From: Chryseolinea sp. H1M3-3
GTDB taxonomy: Bacteria > Bacteroidota > Bacteroidia > Cytophagales > Cyclobacteriaceae
Assembly (NCBI RefSeq): GCF_029360725.1
Contig: NZ_JARKMY010000004.1
Location: 62,001-126,000, forward strand
Direction: 5' to 3'
DNA length: 64,000 bases
Below are positions 24,414 to 33,561 of the stretch, piece after piece. The translations under genes were made by a program, and so were the position numbers. Under the pieces are notes generated by a model. It was given only the letters and a program-made list of their open reading frames with translations, ran no database searches and was not told where the DNA came from. The first letter of the stretch is position 1. Each line of letters begins with the position of its first letter.

Positions 24414-24638
24414 ATGAAAACTGAGTTTAAACCAATCGAGCTGGACCTTGAAGCAGGTAAAACATATTTATGGTGTCAGTGTGGCCGGTCCAAGAATCAA
24501 CCCTTCTGCGATAACTCCCATATAGGTACTGGCATCAGCCCGAAGGTGTTTACCGTTAATATCTCCAGGAAAATGTGGCTATGTGTCTGCAAAAAAACTA
24601 AGAATGTCCCCTATTGTGACGGATCACATTTAAAATAA
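24414..24638 (+). CDS. Double CDGSH-type iron-sulfur protein (mitoNEET-like)
   Basis: 74 residues from the ATG at 24414; further upstream codons in frame show no conserved features. Two CDGSH units are visible: CQCGRSKNQPFCDNSH and CVCKKTKNVPYCDGSH, each with the three Cys and one His that hold a [2Fe-2S] cluster. The first has Asn in place of the usual Gly. Small bacterial proteins of this kind are redox-active and cytosolic. It diverges from the SulP operon and has no linked partner genes. The role is not known beyond cluster binding. Confidence 0.9.
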   Translation: MKTEFKPIELDLEAGKTYLWCQCGRSKNQPFCDNSHIGTGISPKVFTVNISRKMWLCVCKKTKNVPYCDGSHLK

Positions 24639-24829
24639 CTCTCATACTGATTAATGGTATTTTAGTCTAGCACGCTCCGTAAATACTGTTCATAGACACG
24701 TCTTTAATAAACGGCATATTAAGGCAATAGGATTACTGTTGAAAAAAAATTAGAAAACCATGACATGATATCGGTGTAGCAAAGTTACTACTCCCTCACT
24801 GTTTAATACTCCACATAGCCAAAGCAAAT

Positions 24830-24850
24830 TACTAATGTCATATGTTAGTA
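24830..24850. promoter_or_regulatory. Inverted repeat with the same half-sites as the SulP operator
   Basis: TACTAA, nine bases, TTAGTA: the same half-sites as the palindrome at 24295-24309 but spread by 9 bases instead of 3. It may be a second site of the TetR regulator. No promoter box is placed to explain it. Confidence 0.35.
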
Positions 24851-24948
24851 GCTTTAAATTCGTCTACCCTGAATATTCTGATTTTGTATGCTATTGATCA
24901 TGCTTGTACCGGATCAACGTAGGAGTTTGTGTCAACAGTCGACGACTA

Positions 24949-24989
24949 CTTGGTGAGTGACTTACTTGGTGAGTGACTTACTCGGTGGG
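24949..24989. repeat. 16-base tandem repeat, 2.5 copies
   Basis: CTTGGTGAGTGACTTA occurs twice without gap (24949-24964, 24965-24980) followed by a partial copy CTCGGTGGG, which begins a small hairpin GGTG-GGAA-CACC (24984-24995). The core GGTGAGTGACTTA recurs at 32707-32719, so it is a dispersed element. Confidence 0.8.
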
Positions 24990-25164
24990 AACACCAAAAA
25001 ATATTGATAGTTGAACAAGGCGATAAAGCATCACCCGCGCCTCCAATCGTTTTCTAAAGCATTTGCCTTAATAGCAAGTCCGGTTTTTGTCCATAGATGA
25101 CTTTTGTCATTATATAGAAAATGGTAAAAAAGTATTTTCGTCGTGTCATACTAACGACCCGTTT

Positions 25165-28100
25165 ATGAAAAAATTAATTACCACCCTCCTATTCCATGTT
25201 GCGCTGCTCGGTCATTTGCTTGCCTATGGTGAGTTAAAGAATGTTCAAAATTGTCAGGGAGATTTTACGTTATCTACTCAAGCTGAAGTTGATGCGTTTA
25301 CTTGCACTGAAGTGAATGGAAATTTAACAATTTCGGGTAACGATATTACGAACCTTAATGGCCTATCTTCCTTACAAAAAGTAAGCGGTAAGTTCTCGAT
25401 AGAGAATAATAACGGACTTAAAAGTCTCGATGGCTTATTGTCGCTTGAATCAGTTGGGCTTGGTTTATATCTTATAAATAATCCTGAATTATCGGACCTC
25501 AACGCACTGTCGTCACTGAAAACCGTTGGCGATTTAACTATTGATAATTCCAATATTCCCAACTTCAATACCCTCTCGTCACTAACTGAGATTAGCGGTC
25601 TTATGCTTATAGTGAATAATCGGAATCTCTTTGAAATATTTGGACCGCCATTACTCACAAGTATGCAAGGAGGTATGTCGATTTCCGGCAACGGTAATTT
25701 GCATGCTGTCAGAGATTTTGATAATGTTACAACGATAACTGGTGGAATCCATATTACTGAAAACCCTAATTTAATTGACATCTATGGTTTTTCGCTGCTC
25801 ACATCAATAAAGACTGACGACGGCGGGCATGGACACATAACGATCAGGAAAAACGACGCGCTAAGGGACATTGCGGGATTTCATTCCTTACCCGAGGTGG
25901 GCGATGTGAATATTGAATTCAACGGAAACCTATCTGCTATAAATGTATTCAGATCACTAACTAAGGTTTTCGGCCATTTAAACCTTTCGAAAAATGCATC
26001 ATTAAAGTATATCACCGGATTCAATAAATTGGTTGAAATAACCGGTTCCAATATTAATACGATCATCGGTATTACAATTGCAGGTTCCTCAATAGAAAAT
26101 CTTGATTGGTTGGCGTCGCTTAGGACTATTTCTTTGTCTGGCACTGGAGGAGCAACAACACGGAGGGTACTGGAAATTAAGGACAACGCTTTATTGAGTG
26201 ATATCAGCGGGCTCGCTGGTCTCGACGAACAAATCATCAATAGTAATCCGTTGTACATAACCCTGACGAACAATCCACTTCTGACTATCTGCGAAGCTTT
26301 AGGACGCTATTTCAAAAGCTTGGGCGAGGATAGAGTTCTGTCCGACACGGAAAGCGGCATCATAAGTATTTCTGAAAACGGTTCAGGATGTACTGTCGAG
26401 AAAATTCTGGATAGCGATCCTATTGGCCCACCTTGCAAAGGAGACTTCATACTTTCATCTCAGGCGGAAGTTGACGCTTTTTTTTGTTTGGAATTAATTG
26501 GCAACCTCAAGATATCTGGGGCTGATATCACCAACCTTAAGTCCTTAACTCTACTGGAAAAAATTAGTGGCAACCTACAAATAACGAACAACCCCAACCT
26601 GGAAACAATCGACTTGCCAACTCTTGGTACCAACATAGGCAGTTTATCGATTTCAAATAACGACAATCTAAAAAGCATAAGTGGGTTCAATAATGTTCTT
26701 CATGCGAATTCCATTTACCTTCAGGATAACGCCAAGCTGGAAAGCATTTCAGGTTTTAGTTCCTTGGTAAGTGTCGAGGTTTCTAACACGGGAGAATTTG
26801 TAATTGCACGAAATGATGCCCTCACTAGTCTCCACGGTTTTGAAACACTTAGATCCACGCCAACTCTTCGTATCGTTGACAACCCAGTACTTTTGGCACT
26901 GGACGGATTTCCGTCGTTAACGGAAGTATTCGGCGATTTTCAGATTAGTAATAACGAATCTTTAAAAACGATAAATGGGTTTAATAAATTGAGAGGAATT
27001 TCAGGTTTCCCAAAAATAATTCTCAACAGTGCACTGCTGATAGAAAACAATGCTTCTCTCGAAACTTTGGCAGGATTATCTTCATTGAGATTTATTTCCG
27101 CCTTCCTCGATGGTGGGCATGTTCCACCAATCCAGGGCGTCGTTACTGTTAGTGTAACTGGAAATCCTAAGTTAATGGAGTGTTGTAGCCTCGGACCTTT
27201 GCTCTATGCTTTGGTTTCTGAAGGCGCGCCATCACCATTTAAGCGCATTAATATTTCGGGGAATGGTGGAGGCTGTACGCAAGAGGACATCTTGAATTGC
27301 GAAAAAATATGTGATGGTGATGTTACACTTACCTCGCAGGCGGAAGTCGATGCCTTTAACTGCACCAAAGTAACAGGTAATCTGACCGTTACTGGAGCAG
27401 ACATCACGGACCTCTTCGGTCTTTCTTCATTAAAAGAAGTTTACGGCCATGTAAGAATAGAGAACGTAAATGCGACAAGCCTGCATCTGTCGCTCCTTGA
27501 TTCCATCGGTAAAGCATTCTTTGTCATGAATAATCCGTCATTAGCCCGTCTAGGTCTTTCTTCTACGGTACGGGAAGGAATTGAGATCTCCAACAACGAA
27601 AATTTGGTTCAGATTGGTAGTTCCCACGAACTTAAGAAACTCGGTTGGCTAGCGATTCAAAATAACCCGAAACTAACATCGGTGTTTGGTTTTGATTCCG
27701 TTGAAACCATGGAAGCTTTATATGCCGATCCATTCGGTCCCGCTGGAATCGCAATTGTGAACAATGATGCTTTGACTACAATGCCTGATTTTCAAATTCT
27801 TAAAAGAGTTGGATCAATCACCATCACGGGCAATGACCAACTGACTAGTCTGGAGGGATTTCCTGATGTTACGCAAATAGAAGGTGTGCTGACTATAAGT
27901 GACAACAGTTCATTGCGAGCCATCAATGGATTCGAAAACCTTGAGTCAATTGTTGGAATCTCAAAGCACATACCCACAGGCGGATTGTTGATTGAAAATA
28001 ATCCCCTACTTGAAGGCTTCCAGGGATTATCCTCATTAAAAGAAATTAGATCAGATCAGTGGGCTGAAATTTCCATCAATAACAATGCTTCTCTTAAAAA

Positions 28101-29742
28101 TGTTGACGGATTATCTTCCCTCACCACTTTTTTCGCATTACACTCAGATAAAAAGTTGACCATTCGCAACAACGCTGTTCTCGAAAATATTGATAGTCTT
28201 TCATCCTTAGTTAATCTACAACAAGGGCCAGGCGACACGTATATTAATGTCACTGGAAATCCTAAGTTGACGCGCTGTTGTGGGCTGAAACCAATGCTTG
28301 ATGCTATTAGTTACTATGACCCGCTTTCATTGCATATTGACATTTCTCAGAATGGCGGAGGTTGTACGCTGCAGGATATTTTGGCTTGTACGTCGCAAAG
28401 GATACTAGGTTACGATATCGTGGATATTTCAGGAAAGTTCGTGCGTCATTTAAATGAAGGTGATGTCCTGTATTTAGATGATCTGAAGTGCAAAGGGCAG
28501 ACCATCGTCGCTACTACAACGGGTGAGATAGGCAGCGTGAAGTTTGACTTGAATAATGCGTTCTTCATGATGCAAAATGCATCCCCGTATACACTGACAG
28601 GTGATAATTATGGAACTTTGTTCAAGCCATGGATACCACAGGCCGGCGCTTACGCAATTACCGCTACGCCATATTCCGAAGCAAATGCTGGCGGAGTCGC
28701 TGGTCAATCATTAACCATACACATAACCGTTAAACCCGGAACTGCTGTTGTCAGTTATGATATCGTAAATACTTCAGGAACAGTCCTGCGTCATTTAAAT
28801 GAAGGTGACATCCTTTTTTTGGATGATCTCAAGGCCAATGGGCAGACTATTGTCGCCAATATAACGGGTGAGATAGGCAGCGTGAAGTTTGACCTGAATA
28901 ATAAGTTTTTCATGATGCAAAATGCATCACCGTATACCCTCACCGGTGATAATTATGGAACATATTTCCAGCCATGGGTACCACAGGCCGGCACTTACAC
29001 ACTTACCGCGACCCCATATTTCAAACCAGATGCTGTTGGATGCGGGGGTCAGCCGCTGACCATACACTTTATGGTTAAACCCCAAAGTTCAACTGCCGTG
29101 GTCAGTTATGATATCGTGAATACTTCGGGAAAGATTGTTCGTCGGTTAAATGAAGGTGATATCCTCTATTTGCATGATTTGAAGGGCGCAGGTCAGACCA
29201 TCGTCGCTAATACAACGGGCCAGATAGGCAGCGTGAAGTTTGCCGTGAACAATGCGTTTTTTATGATGCAAAATGCATTCCCATATACACTCACGGGTGA
29301 TAATTATGGAACTTATTTCAAACCATGGATACCCCAGGCGGGAGCCTATGCTATTACGGCTAGGCCTTATTCCAAATCAGATGCCGGCGGAGTCGCTGGT
29401 CGGTCACTAACTATACATGTTACCGTTGTTGATAAAAACAAAGAATCTGTCTCGAGCAGGATAGCGGGAGTCGGGGAAGAGGATAGCCTTCAACGTGATG
29501 GTATCTCAGACGTAACTATATACCCAGTTCCAGTAGACGATGAGTTGCACGTAAAAATTGACGACTCGGCGGATCCAGAAGCGTTGGTAACCATTCGCAA
29601 CATCCATGGGCTTGTTATTTATCATGGTTCCTATTCCAAATCGCAAGAAATAAACACCTCACAACTGCGAGCTGGCGTGTATTTTCTTCAAATAACAGGT
29701 GAGGATGGATTTCTTAAATCCGTGAAATTTATGAAAGAGTAG
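25165..29742 (+). CDS. Large secreted L-domain/leucine-rich protein with T9SS C-terminal sorting domain
   Basis: 1525 residues from the ATG at 25165, chosen because a signal peptide (MKKLITTLLFHVALLGHLLA) starts there. Three blocks each begin with C-x-GD-x(2)-L-(S/T)-x-QAEVDAF-x-C and run through about 330 residues of receptor-L-domain-like repeats (GLSSL, SISNNDNLKSI, LTIRNN). After them come three modules of 115-117 residues (starts SYDIVNTSGK or similar; ends LTIHITV). The last 80 residues are a type A type IX secretion sorting domain (VTIYPVPVDDEL ... GVYFLQI ... KFMKE). The protein should be exported through the outer membrane and attached to the surface, where L-domains may bind glycans or proteins. 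Confidence 0.9.
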   Translation: MKKLITTLLFHVALLGHLLAYGELKNVQNCQGDFTLSTQAEVDAFTCTEVNGNLTISGNDITNLNGLSSLQKVSGKFSIENNNGLKSLDGLLSLESVGLGLYLINNPELSDLNALSSLKTVGDLTIDNSNIPNFNTLSSLTEISGLMLIVNNRNLFEIFGPPLLTSMQGGMSISGNGNLHAVRDFDNVTTITGGIHITENPNLIDIYGFSLLTSIKTDDGGHGHITIRKNDALRDIAGFHSLPEVGDVNIEFNGNLSAINVFRSLTKVFGHLNLSKNASLKYITGFNKLVEITGSNINTIIGITIAGSSIENLDWLASLRTISLSGTGGATTRRVLEIKDNALLSDISGLAGLDEQIINSNPLYITLTNNPLLTICEALGRYFKSLGEDRVLSDTESGIISISENGSGCTVEKILDSDPIGPPCKGDFILSSQAEVDAFFCLELIGNLKISGADITNLKSLTLLEKISGNLQITNNPNLETIDLPTLGTNIGSLSISNNDNLKSISGFNNVLHANSIYLQDNAKLESISGFSSLVSVEVSNTGEFVIARNDALTSLHGFETLRSTPTLRIVDNPVLLALDGFPSLTEVFGDFQISNNESLKTINGFNKLRGISGFPKIILNSALLIENNASLETLAGLSSLRFISAFLDGGHVPPIQGVVTVSVTGNPKLMECCSLGPLLYALVSEGAPSPFKRINISGNGGGCTQEDILNCEKICDGDVTLTSQAEVDAFNCTKVTGNLTVTGADITDLFGLSSLKEVYGHVRIENVNATSLHLSLLDSIGKAFFVMNNPSLARLGLSSTVREGIEISNNENLVQIGSSHELKKLGWLAIQNNPKLTSVFGFDSVETMEALYADPFGPAGIAIVNNDALTTMPDFQILKRVGSITITGNDQLTSLEGFPDVTQIEGVLTISDNSSLRAINGFENLESIVGISKHIPTGGLLIENNPLLEGFQGLSSLKEIRSDQWAEISINNNASLKNVDGLSSLTTFFALHSDKKLTIRNNAVLENIDSLSSLVNLQQGPGDTYINVTGNPKLTRCCGLKPMLDAISYYDPLSLHIDISQNGGGCTLQDILACTSQRILGYDIVDISGKFVRHLNEGDVLYLDDLKCKGQTIVATTTGEIGSVKFDLNNAFFMMQNASPYTLTGDNYGTLFKPWIPQAGAYAITATPYSEANAGGVAGQSLTIHITVKPGTAVVSYDIVNTSGTVLRHLNEGDILFLDDLKANGQTIVANITGEIGSVKFDLNNKFFMMQNASPYTLTGDNYGTYFQPWVPQAGTYTLTATPYFKPDAVGCGGQPLTIHFMVKPQSSTAVVSYDIVNTSGKIVRRLNEGDILYLHDLKGAGQTIVANTTGQIGSVKFAVNNAFFMMQNAFPYTLTGDNYGTYFKPWIPQAGAYAITARPYSKSDAGGVAGRSLTIHVTVVDKNKESVSSRIAGVGEEDSLQRDGISDVTIYPVPVDDELHVKIDDSADPEALVTIRNIHGLVIYHGSYSKSQEINTSQLRAGVYFLQITGEDGFLKSVKFMKE
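28408..29430 (+). repeat. Three near-identical 115-117-codon modules inside the surface-protein gene
   Basis: Copies start near 28411, 28756 and 29107, giving periods of 345 and 351 bases. Blocks such as GGCAGCGTGAAGTTTG and TGATGCAAAATGCAT are the same in all three at the DNA level. Such close identity points to recent duplication or gene conversion. The protein module has the core NEGDILYLDDLK, GSVKFDLNN, YTLTGDNYGT and PQAGAYAITA. Confidence 0.85.
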
Positions 29743-29793
29743 AAGGTAACCTGTCAACTTTCTTCAGCCTGGTAAAATGCAAAAACCAATATA

Positions 29794-29834
29794 ATTAAAT
29801 GCACGGAGTACATTATTCCGTGCACTTAATCTTT
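29794..29834. terminator. Bidirectional hairpin terminator between convergent genes
   Basis: A 14-pair stem with one mismatch: left arm 29794-29807 (ATTAAATGCACGGA), loop of 9, right arm 29817-29830 (TCCGTGCACTTAAT), followed by CTTTT. It sits between the ends of the surface-protein gene (+) and the permease gene (-), 7 bases from the permease stop. Confidence 0.7.
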
Positions 29835-29837
29835 TGT

Positions 29838-32270
29838 CTATTCGTTCTTCAAAACTTCCGCCGGATTACTTCTCGCGGCCTTCATGGTCTGCGAACCAAT
29901 CATCGTGAACGCGATCAGCATTACGGCGAGCAATCCTACGAAAAGCTCTGCCAATTGCACCGGCGCATGGTAGGGGAAATTAGTGAGCACAAAATTTTCG
30001 AAGAAGAAGTGAGTCACTGGCAGGGCAATGACCGCGGATATCGATAAGAGCATTACAAAACCGCGGCTCAATAAATATATCAGGCTGCCCGAGCTTGCGC
30101 CCATCACTTTTCGGATACTGATCTCCTTCAGCCTGGTTTCGGTAGTGAACACGACCATGCCGAACAAGCCCATGGATGCGATAGAAATGGCGAGGAATGA
30201 AAGGAAGCCAATGATCTTGATCTGCACTGAAAATTCACTGTAAGCGTCCTCTATTTCTTCGTCAAAAAATTTAGCCTTAAACGGATGAACACGATCGACC
30301 TTATTCCATGCGGACTCGATTTTGGCCCTGGTTGCTTGCAGGTCAGCGCTTCGTATCTTGGCATTAATGACTGCCCTGTCCCCGGGTATCCAGAACATAA
30401 AGGCCACAGGTTCGATGAGATTATCGAGCTTGCCATAGTGAAAATCTTGCATTACTCCAACAATGGTCATCTTGTGCCCATGCAATTTAAAACTACTAAA
30501 GGTGATCTCCTCCCCGATTGCTTTCACCGGGTCGTTAGCACCTATGTTAAGTCGTTTTAAGACTTGTTGATTAACGATTACTTCCGTGGCGGCTTCCGCT
30601 GTTATCGGGCGTGCGAGGAAGTTTCTTCCGGCAACAAGCTTGTGCTCATGCAACGGCAGATAGTTTTCATCAACATGGTTGGTCATCACTAACACAGAGT
30701 CACGCGAATCATTGTATTTCATAAAGCCACCCCATGCGTTCCCAACGCTGGTGACTATTAACGAGCGGGATAGTGCAGTTATTTCCGGAATCTCGCTCAG
30801 CTCCTTCAAAAGTGCCTCAGGGTTGTCACCCTGCATATCAATGTTCAGGATGTTTTCTGTTTTAAAGCCCAGGTCGAATGCAAGTATGTTTTTATACTGC
30901 ACATAGCCGACCGCAGTGGCTGTTATAAAGATCAGTGTTACCGTGTACTGAATCACCACCAGCACGCGTCTTAGCGTTGCGTGTTGAAACGCTTTCACCG
31001 ATGACAAATTTCTGAGCGCATTGATCGCGCTGACTTTTGAAAAGTATATGGCAGGCAGAAAGCCGGCAACAATACCTACGGCGATGGAAAAGACGATAAA
31101 GGCGATAACCATATATGGCGTCAGTTCCAGCTTTACCATGCGTTGCATTTCAGGAGCAATGTTTATCAGCTGCGGTCGCAATACGAGAAACATGACGTAT
31201 GAGACAAGAAGAGCGGCCAGGGATATTATTATTGCCTCCGCGAGAAACTGTTGTTGCACCTGGCGCTTGCCTGCCCCGATAGCTTTGCGAAGTCCTACTT
31301 CTTTAAAGCGACGCATGGCATGTGCCATCGAAAGATTAGCATAGTTGAAACATGCAGATAATATCACCATGAGCGCAAGGCCACTCAGTATCCAAAGCAC
31401 AACGGGCGGCATATGCGGACCAACGGGTCCCCTGGGGCGGGCGAGCTCCTCACCCACCACAATCTCATATAAAGGAAGAAGTTCAAGTTGGATCTTGGTG
31501 TCCCGATAGCCGTCGGGGCCTTGCGCGAGGTTTTCCTCCTTTGCAATTCCATCAAGCTGCGACTGGATTGAAACCATATCGGCATCTTCGGGCAGGAGAA
31601 GGTACACATAGTTCGAATACATGCTCGTCCACGCCTCAAACTGTTTATCGTCTTTATTTATTTTTTCTGCTGTGGAGAACGACACCAGCGCTTCGAAGTT
31701 AATATGTGAAAAAAACGGAACGTCCTTTATAACGCCCGTCACCTGGTAATCGAGTGTATCGAATTTGATCGCCTTGCCAAGTGCAGATTCATTGCCGAAG
31801 AGTTTCTTCGCGGCAGTCTCTGTAAGAACGATTGAGTAAGGATCATTCAGCGCCGTTTCAGCATTACCTTCCAGCATCGGAAAGGTAAGTATCCTGAACA
31901 GCGATGGCTCCGCCCAGAAGCCCTTAATGGGAACAATATTGTCGCCAACTTTTGCGTCCTGCGAAAAGTCATCGCGCATGATGGCGACATCGTCAATGCC
32001 GGTCATTTTTTCGCGGATGAGCTTTCCGGTTTTTATTGATGTGGTTCCAAACTTGCCTTTTTCGACACCGTTGGAAGTTGCCACGTTGGTGATGCGATAG
32101 ATTCGATCACCATTCTTGTGGAACCTGTCGTACGAACGCAGATCGAGCACGAAGGCGATCAGCAGTAACCCGACGGACATGCTGATAGCAAGGCCAACAA
32201 TGTTGATGGACGCGAAGAGTTTGTTGCGTATTAGATTGCGTCCCGATGTTTTGATATAGCTTCCAATCAT
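29838..32270 (-). CDS. MacB/FtsX-type ABC transporter permease
   Basis: 810 residues. The layout is the one common in Bacteroidota: TM1 near residues 18-42 (NIVGLAISMSVGLLLIAFV), a first periplasmic MacB domain, three TM helices (about 285-420) with the FtsX motif KEVGLRKAIGAGKRQVQQQF, a second TM1-like helix near 430, a second periplasmic domain, and a last FtsX block (KEISIRKVMGASSGSLIYLL, then two more helices). Such permeases couple to an ATPase encoded elsewhere and act in export or envelope mechanics. No ATPase gene is adjacent. A second permease of the same build is at 37789-40194. Confidence 0.9.
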   Translation of the reverse strand: MIGSYIKTSGRNLIRNKLFASINIVGLAISMSVGLLLIAFVLDLRSYDRFHKNGDRIYRITNVATSNGVEKGKFGTTSIKTGKLIREKMTGIDDVAIMRDDFSQDAKVGDNIVPIKGFWAEPSLFRILTFPMLEGNAETALNDPYSIVLTETAAKKLFGNESALGKAIKFDTLDYQVTGVIKDVPFFSHINFEALVSFSTAEKINKDDKQFEAWTSMYSNYVYLLLPEDADMVSIQSQLDGIAKEENLAQGPDGYRDTKIQLELLPLYEIVVGEELARPRGPVGPHMPPVVLWILSGLALMVILSACFNYANLSMAHAMRRFKEVGLRKAIGAGKRQVQQQFLAEAIIISLAALLVSYVMFLVLRPQLINIAPEMQRMVKLELTPYMVIAFIVFSIAVGIVAGFLPAIYFSKVSAINALRNLSSVKAFQHATLRRVLVVIQYTVTLIFITATAVGYVQYKNILAFDLGFKTENILNIDMQGDNPEALLKELSEIPEITALSRSLIVTSVGNAWGGFMKYNDSRDSVLVMTNHVDENYLPLHEHKLVAGRNFLARPITAEAATEVIVNQQVLKRLNIGANDPVKAIGEEITFSSFKLHGHKMTIVGVMQDFHYGKLDNLIEPVAFMFWIPGDRAVINAKIRSADLQATRAKIESAWNKVDRVHPFKAKFFDEEIEDAYSEFSVQIKIIGFLSFLAISIASMGLFGMVVFTTETRLKEISIRKVMGASSGSLIYLLSRGFVMLLSISAVIALPVTHFFFENFVLTNFPYHAPVQLAELFVGLLAVMLIAFTMIGSQTMKAARSNPAEVLKNE

Positions 32271-32775
32271 GATCAGCTGGTAAAGAGTTTTACAAAATTT
32301 TTGGTGTACTCACCCGTGTATATTATTGAAAAAGTGACTGCATTCATAATGTAAATCACTTCGACGACACTGCCCTGTCGATCGTACCTTCCGCCGGATA
32401 TTTTATTTCATTACCTCTGTCGCTATCGACGCTTCACCGCCTGATAGTAATGGATACGAATTTCGGATTTCGTATTTTTAGTAACAAAATAGTTTTACCG
32501 GATGCCAAAAGTTGAATGCCGAATAACGGCTTTTTGGTTGTGAACCGAAATCAAAGGATAAGGATCCGTCATTGTAAAATTACTTCGACCTCATTGTGAA
32601 ATGGTTTCAGCCCTTCTTCAATCACTGCGTTTGCGTAAGAACAATAGAGAATGCTAAGGCGATTTTATTCATTTCGTTTTTGATCTTACGCCATTGAAAA
32701 ATGAAAGGTGAGTGACTTATATGACTTATATGTACCACCTGAGCCGCCAATCGATTGACCCCATAGCTGACGAAA
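32271..32775. other. Intergenic stretch without a supported gene
   Basis: About 500 bases between the permease start and the response regulator stop. No coding frame is supported. Near its left end would be the permease promoter, though no CAAAnnTA box was found. The only structure seen is the repeat at 32707-32731. Confidence 0.5.
32707..32732. repeat. Third copy of the GGTGAGTGACTTA element plus a 9-base tandem repeat
   Basis: GGTGAGTGACTTA (32707-32719) is the same 13-mer as in 24949-24980. It runs into GACTTATAT twice in a row (32714-32722, 32723-32731). This suggests a dispersed intergenic repeat family. Confidence 0.6.
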
Positions 32776-33561
32776 TCAAGCTTTTCCCAGCCATTCCTTG
32801 AAGTAAGAAACGCGATCTCCGCTTACGGCAACTTCTTGTTTTGTTTTTGGAATCAAGTCTAGCTTAAGTTTTCCTGCTGAAATCGTGTGTACTATGTGAA
32901 TTGAATTCAGTGACACAATAAATTGTCTGCTGACGCGGAAGAACTGTTCAGGATCAATGATTTGCATAAGCTTATCAAGGCTGTAGTCTATCGGTAGCGT
33001 TAAACCATCATGGGTAACCACCCAAACTGTTTTTTCCGCCAGATAAAAATAGGCGATATTTTCGGTTTTGACCGATCTGATCTTGGTTCCAACTGTTATC
33101 ATAAATCGGTCCTTAAACTGCGCGCTGCCTTGCTGGCTTAACTGTTTCATCAATGCCTTAATGTCGAGTTGCATGGATGCCAATTGTAATGCATTGTTGG
33201 ATCGTAAAGACCGGAATTTATTAATCGCAGCAGCAAGTTCCTCGTAGTCAACAGGCTTAAGCAGGTAGTCGATGCTGTTAACTTTAAAGGCCTTGACCAT
33301 GTAGCCATCGAAAGCCGTTGTAAAGATTATCGGAGCCGTTAGGTTCAATTTGCTTACGATTTGAAAACAGTCGCCATCTTCAAGGTGAATGTCCATGAAG
33401 ATAAGATCCACCGATGTGATCGGATTAGTTTTGAACCAGGATATCGCTTCCGCTACCGAAGAGATTTGAGTAAGCACATGGATTGAAGCATCGTACTTTT
33501 TTAATAATAAAATCAGCCTTTCAGCTGTTAACCGTTCATCTTCGACAACGACTACATTCAT
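32776..33561 (-). CDS. LytTR-type response regulator
   Basis: 261 residues. Receiver domain at about 1-120 with acidic residues Glu7-Asp8, phosphoacceptor Asp57 (FMDIH) and the LLKPVD lysine loop. A linker follows, then a LytTR DNA-binding domain at about 155-258 (RFMITVGTKIRSVKTENIAYFY, FFRVSRQFIVSLNSI). It is coupled to the upstream histidine kinase gene by a 4-base ATGA overlap. Such pairs usually control envelope or export genes; the nearby FtsX permease is a possible target, but no matching binding repeats were identified. Confidence 0.93.
   Translation of the reverse strand: MNVVVVEDERLTAERLILLLKKYDASIHVLTQISSVAEAISWFKTNPITSVDLIFMDIHLEDGDCFQIVSKLNLTAPIIFTTAFDGYMVKAFKVNSIDYLLKPVDYEELAAAINKFRSLRSNNALQLASMQLDIKALMKQLSQQGSAQFKDRFMITVGTKIRSVKTENIAYFYLAEKTVWVVTHDGLTLPIDYSLDKLMQIIDPEQFFRVSRQFIVSLNSIHIVHTISAGKLKLDLIPKTKQEVAVSGDRVSYFKEWLGKA

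Larger units (their letters stand above)
24639..25164. other. Long intergenic region with repeats
   Basis: About 520 bases without a supported gene between the CDGSH gene and the large surface-protein gene. It contains an inverted repeat (24830-24850) and a 16-base tandem repeat (24949-24989). The lower right part may hold the promoter of the surface-protein gene, but no TAnnTTTG box with proper spacing was found. Confidence 0.6.

Noticed and set aside
25165-29430. Repeats possibly forming a CRISPR array
   Set aside because: They are long in-frame protein repeats with no short direct repeats and unique spacers.
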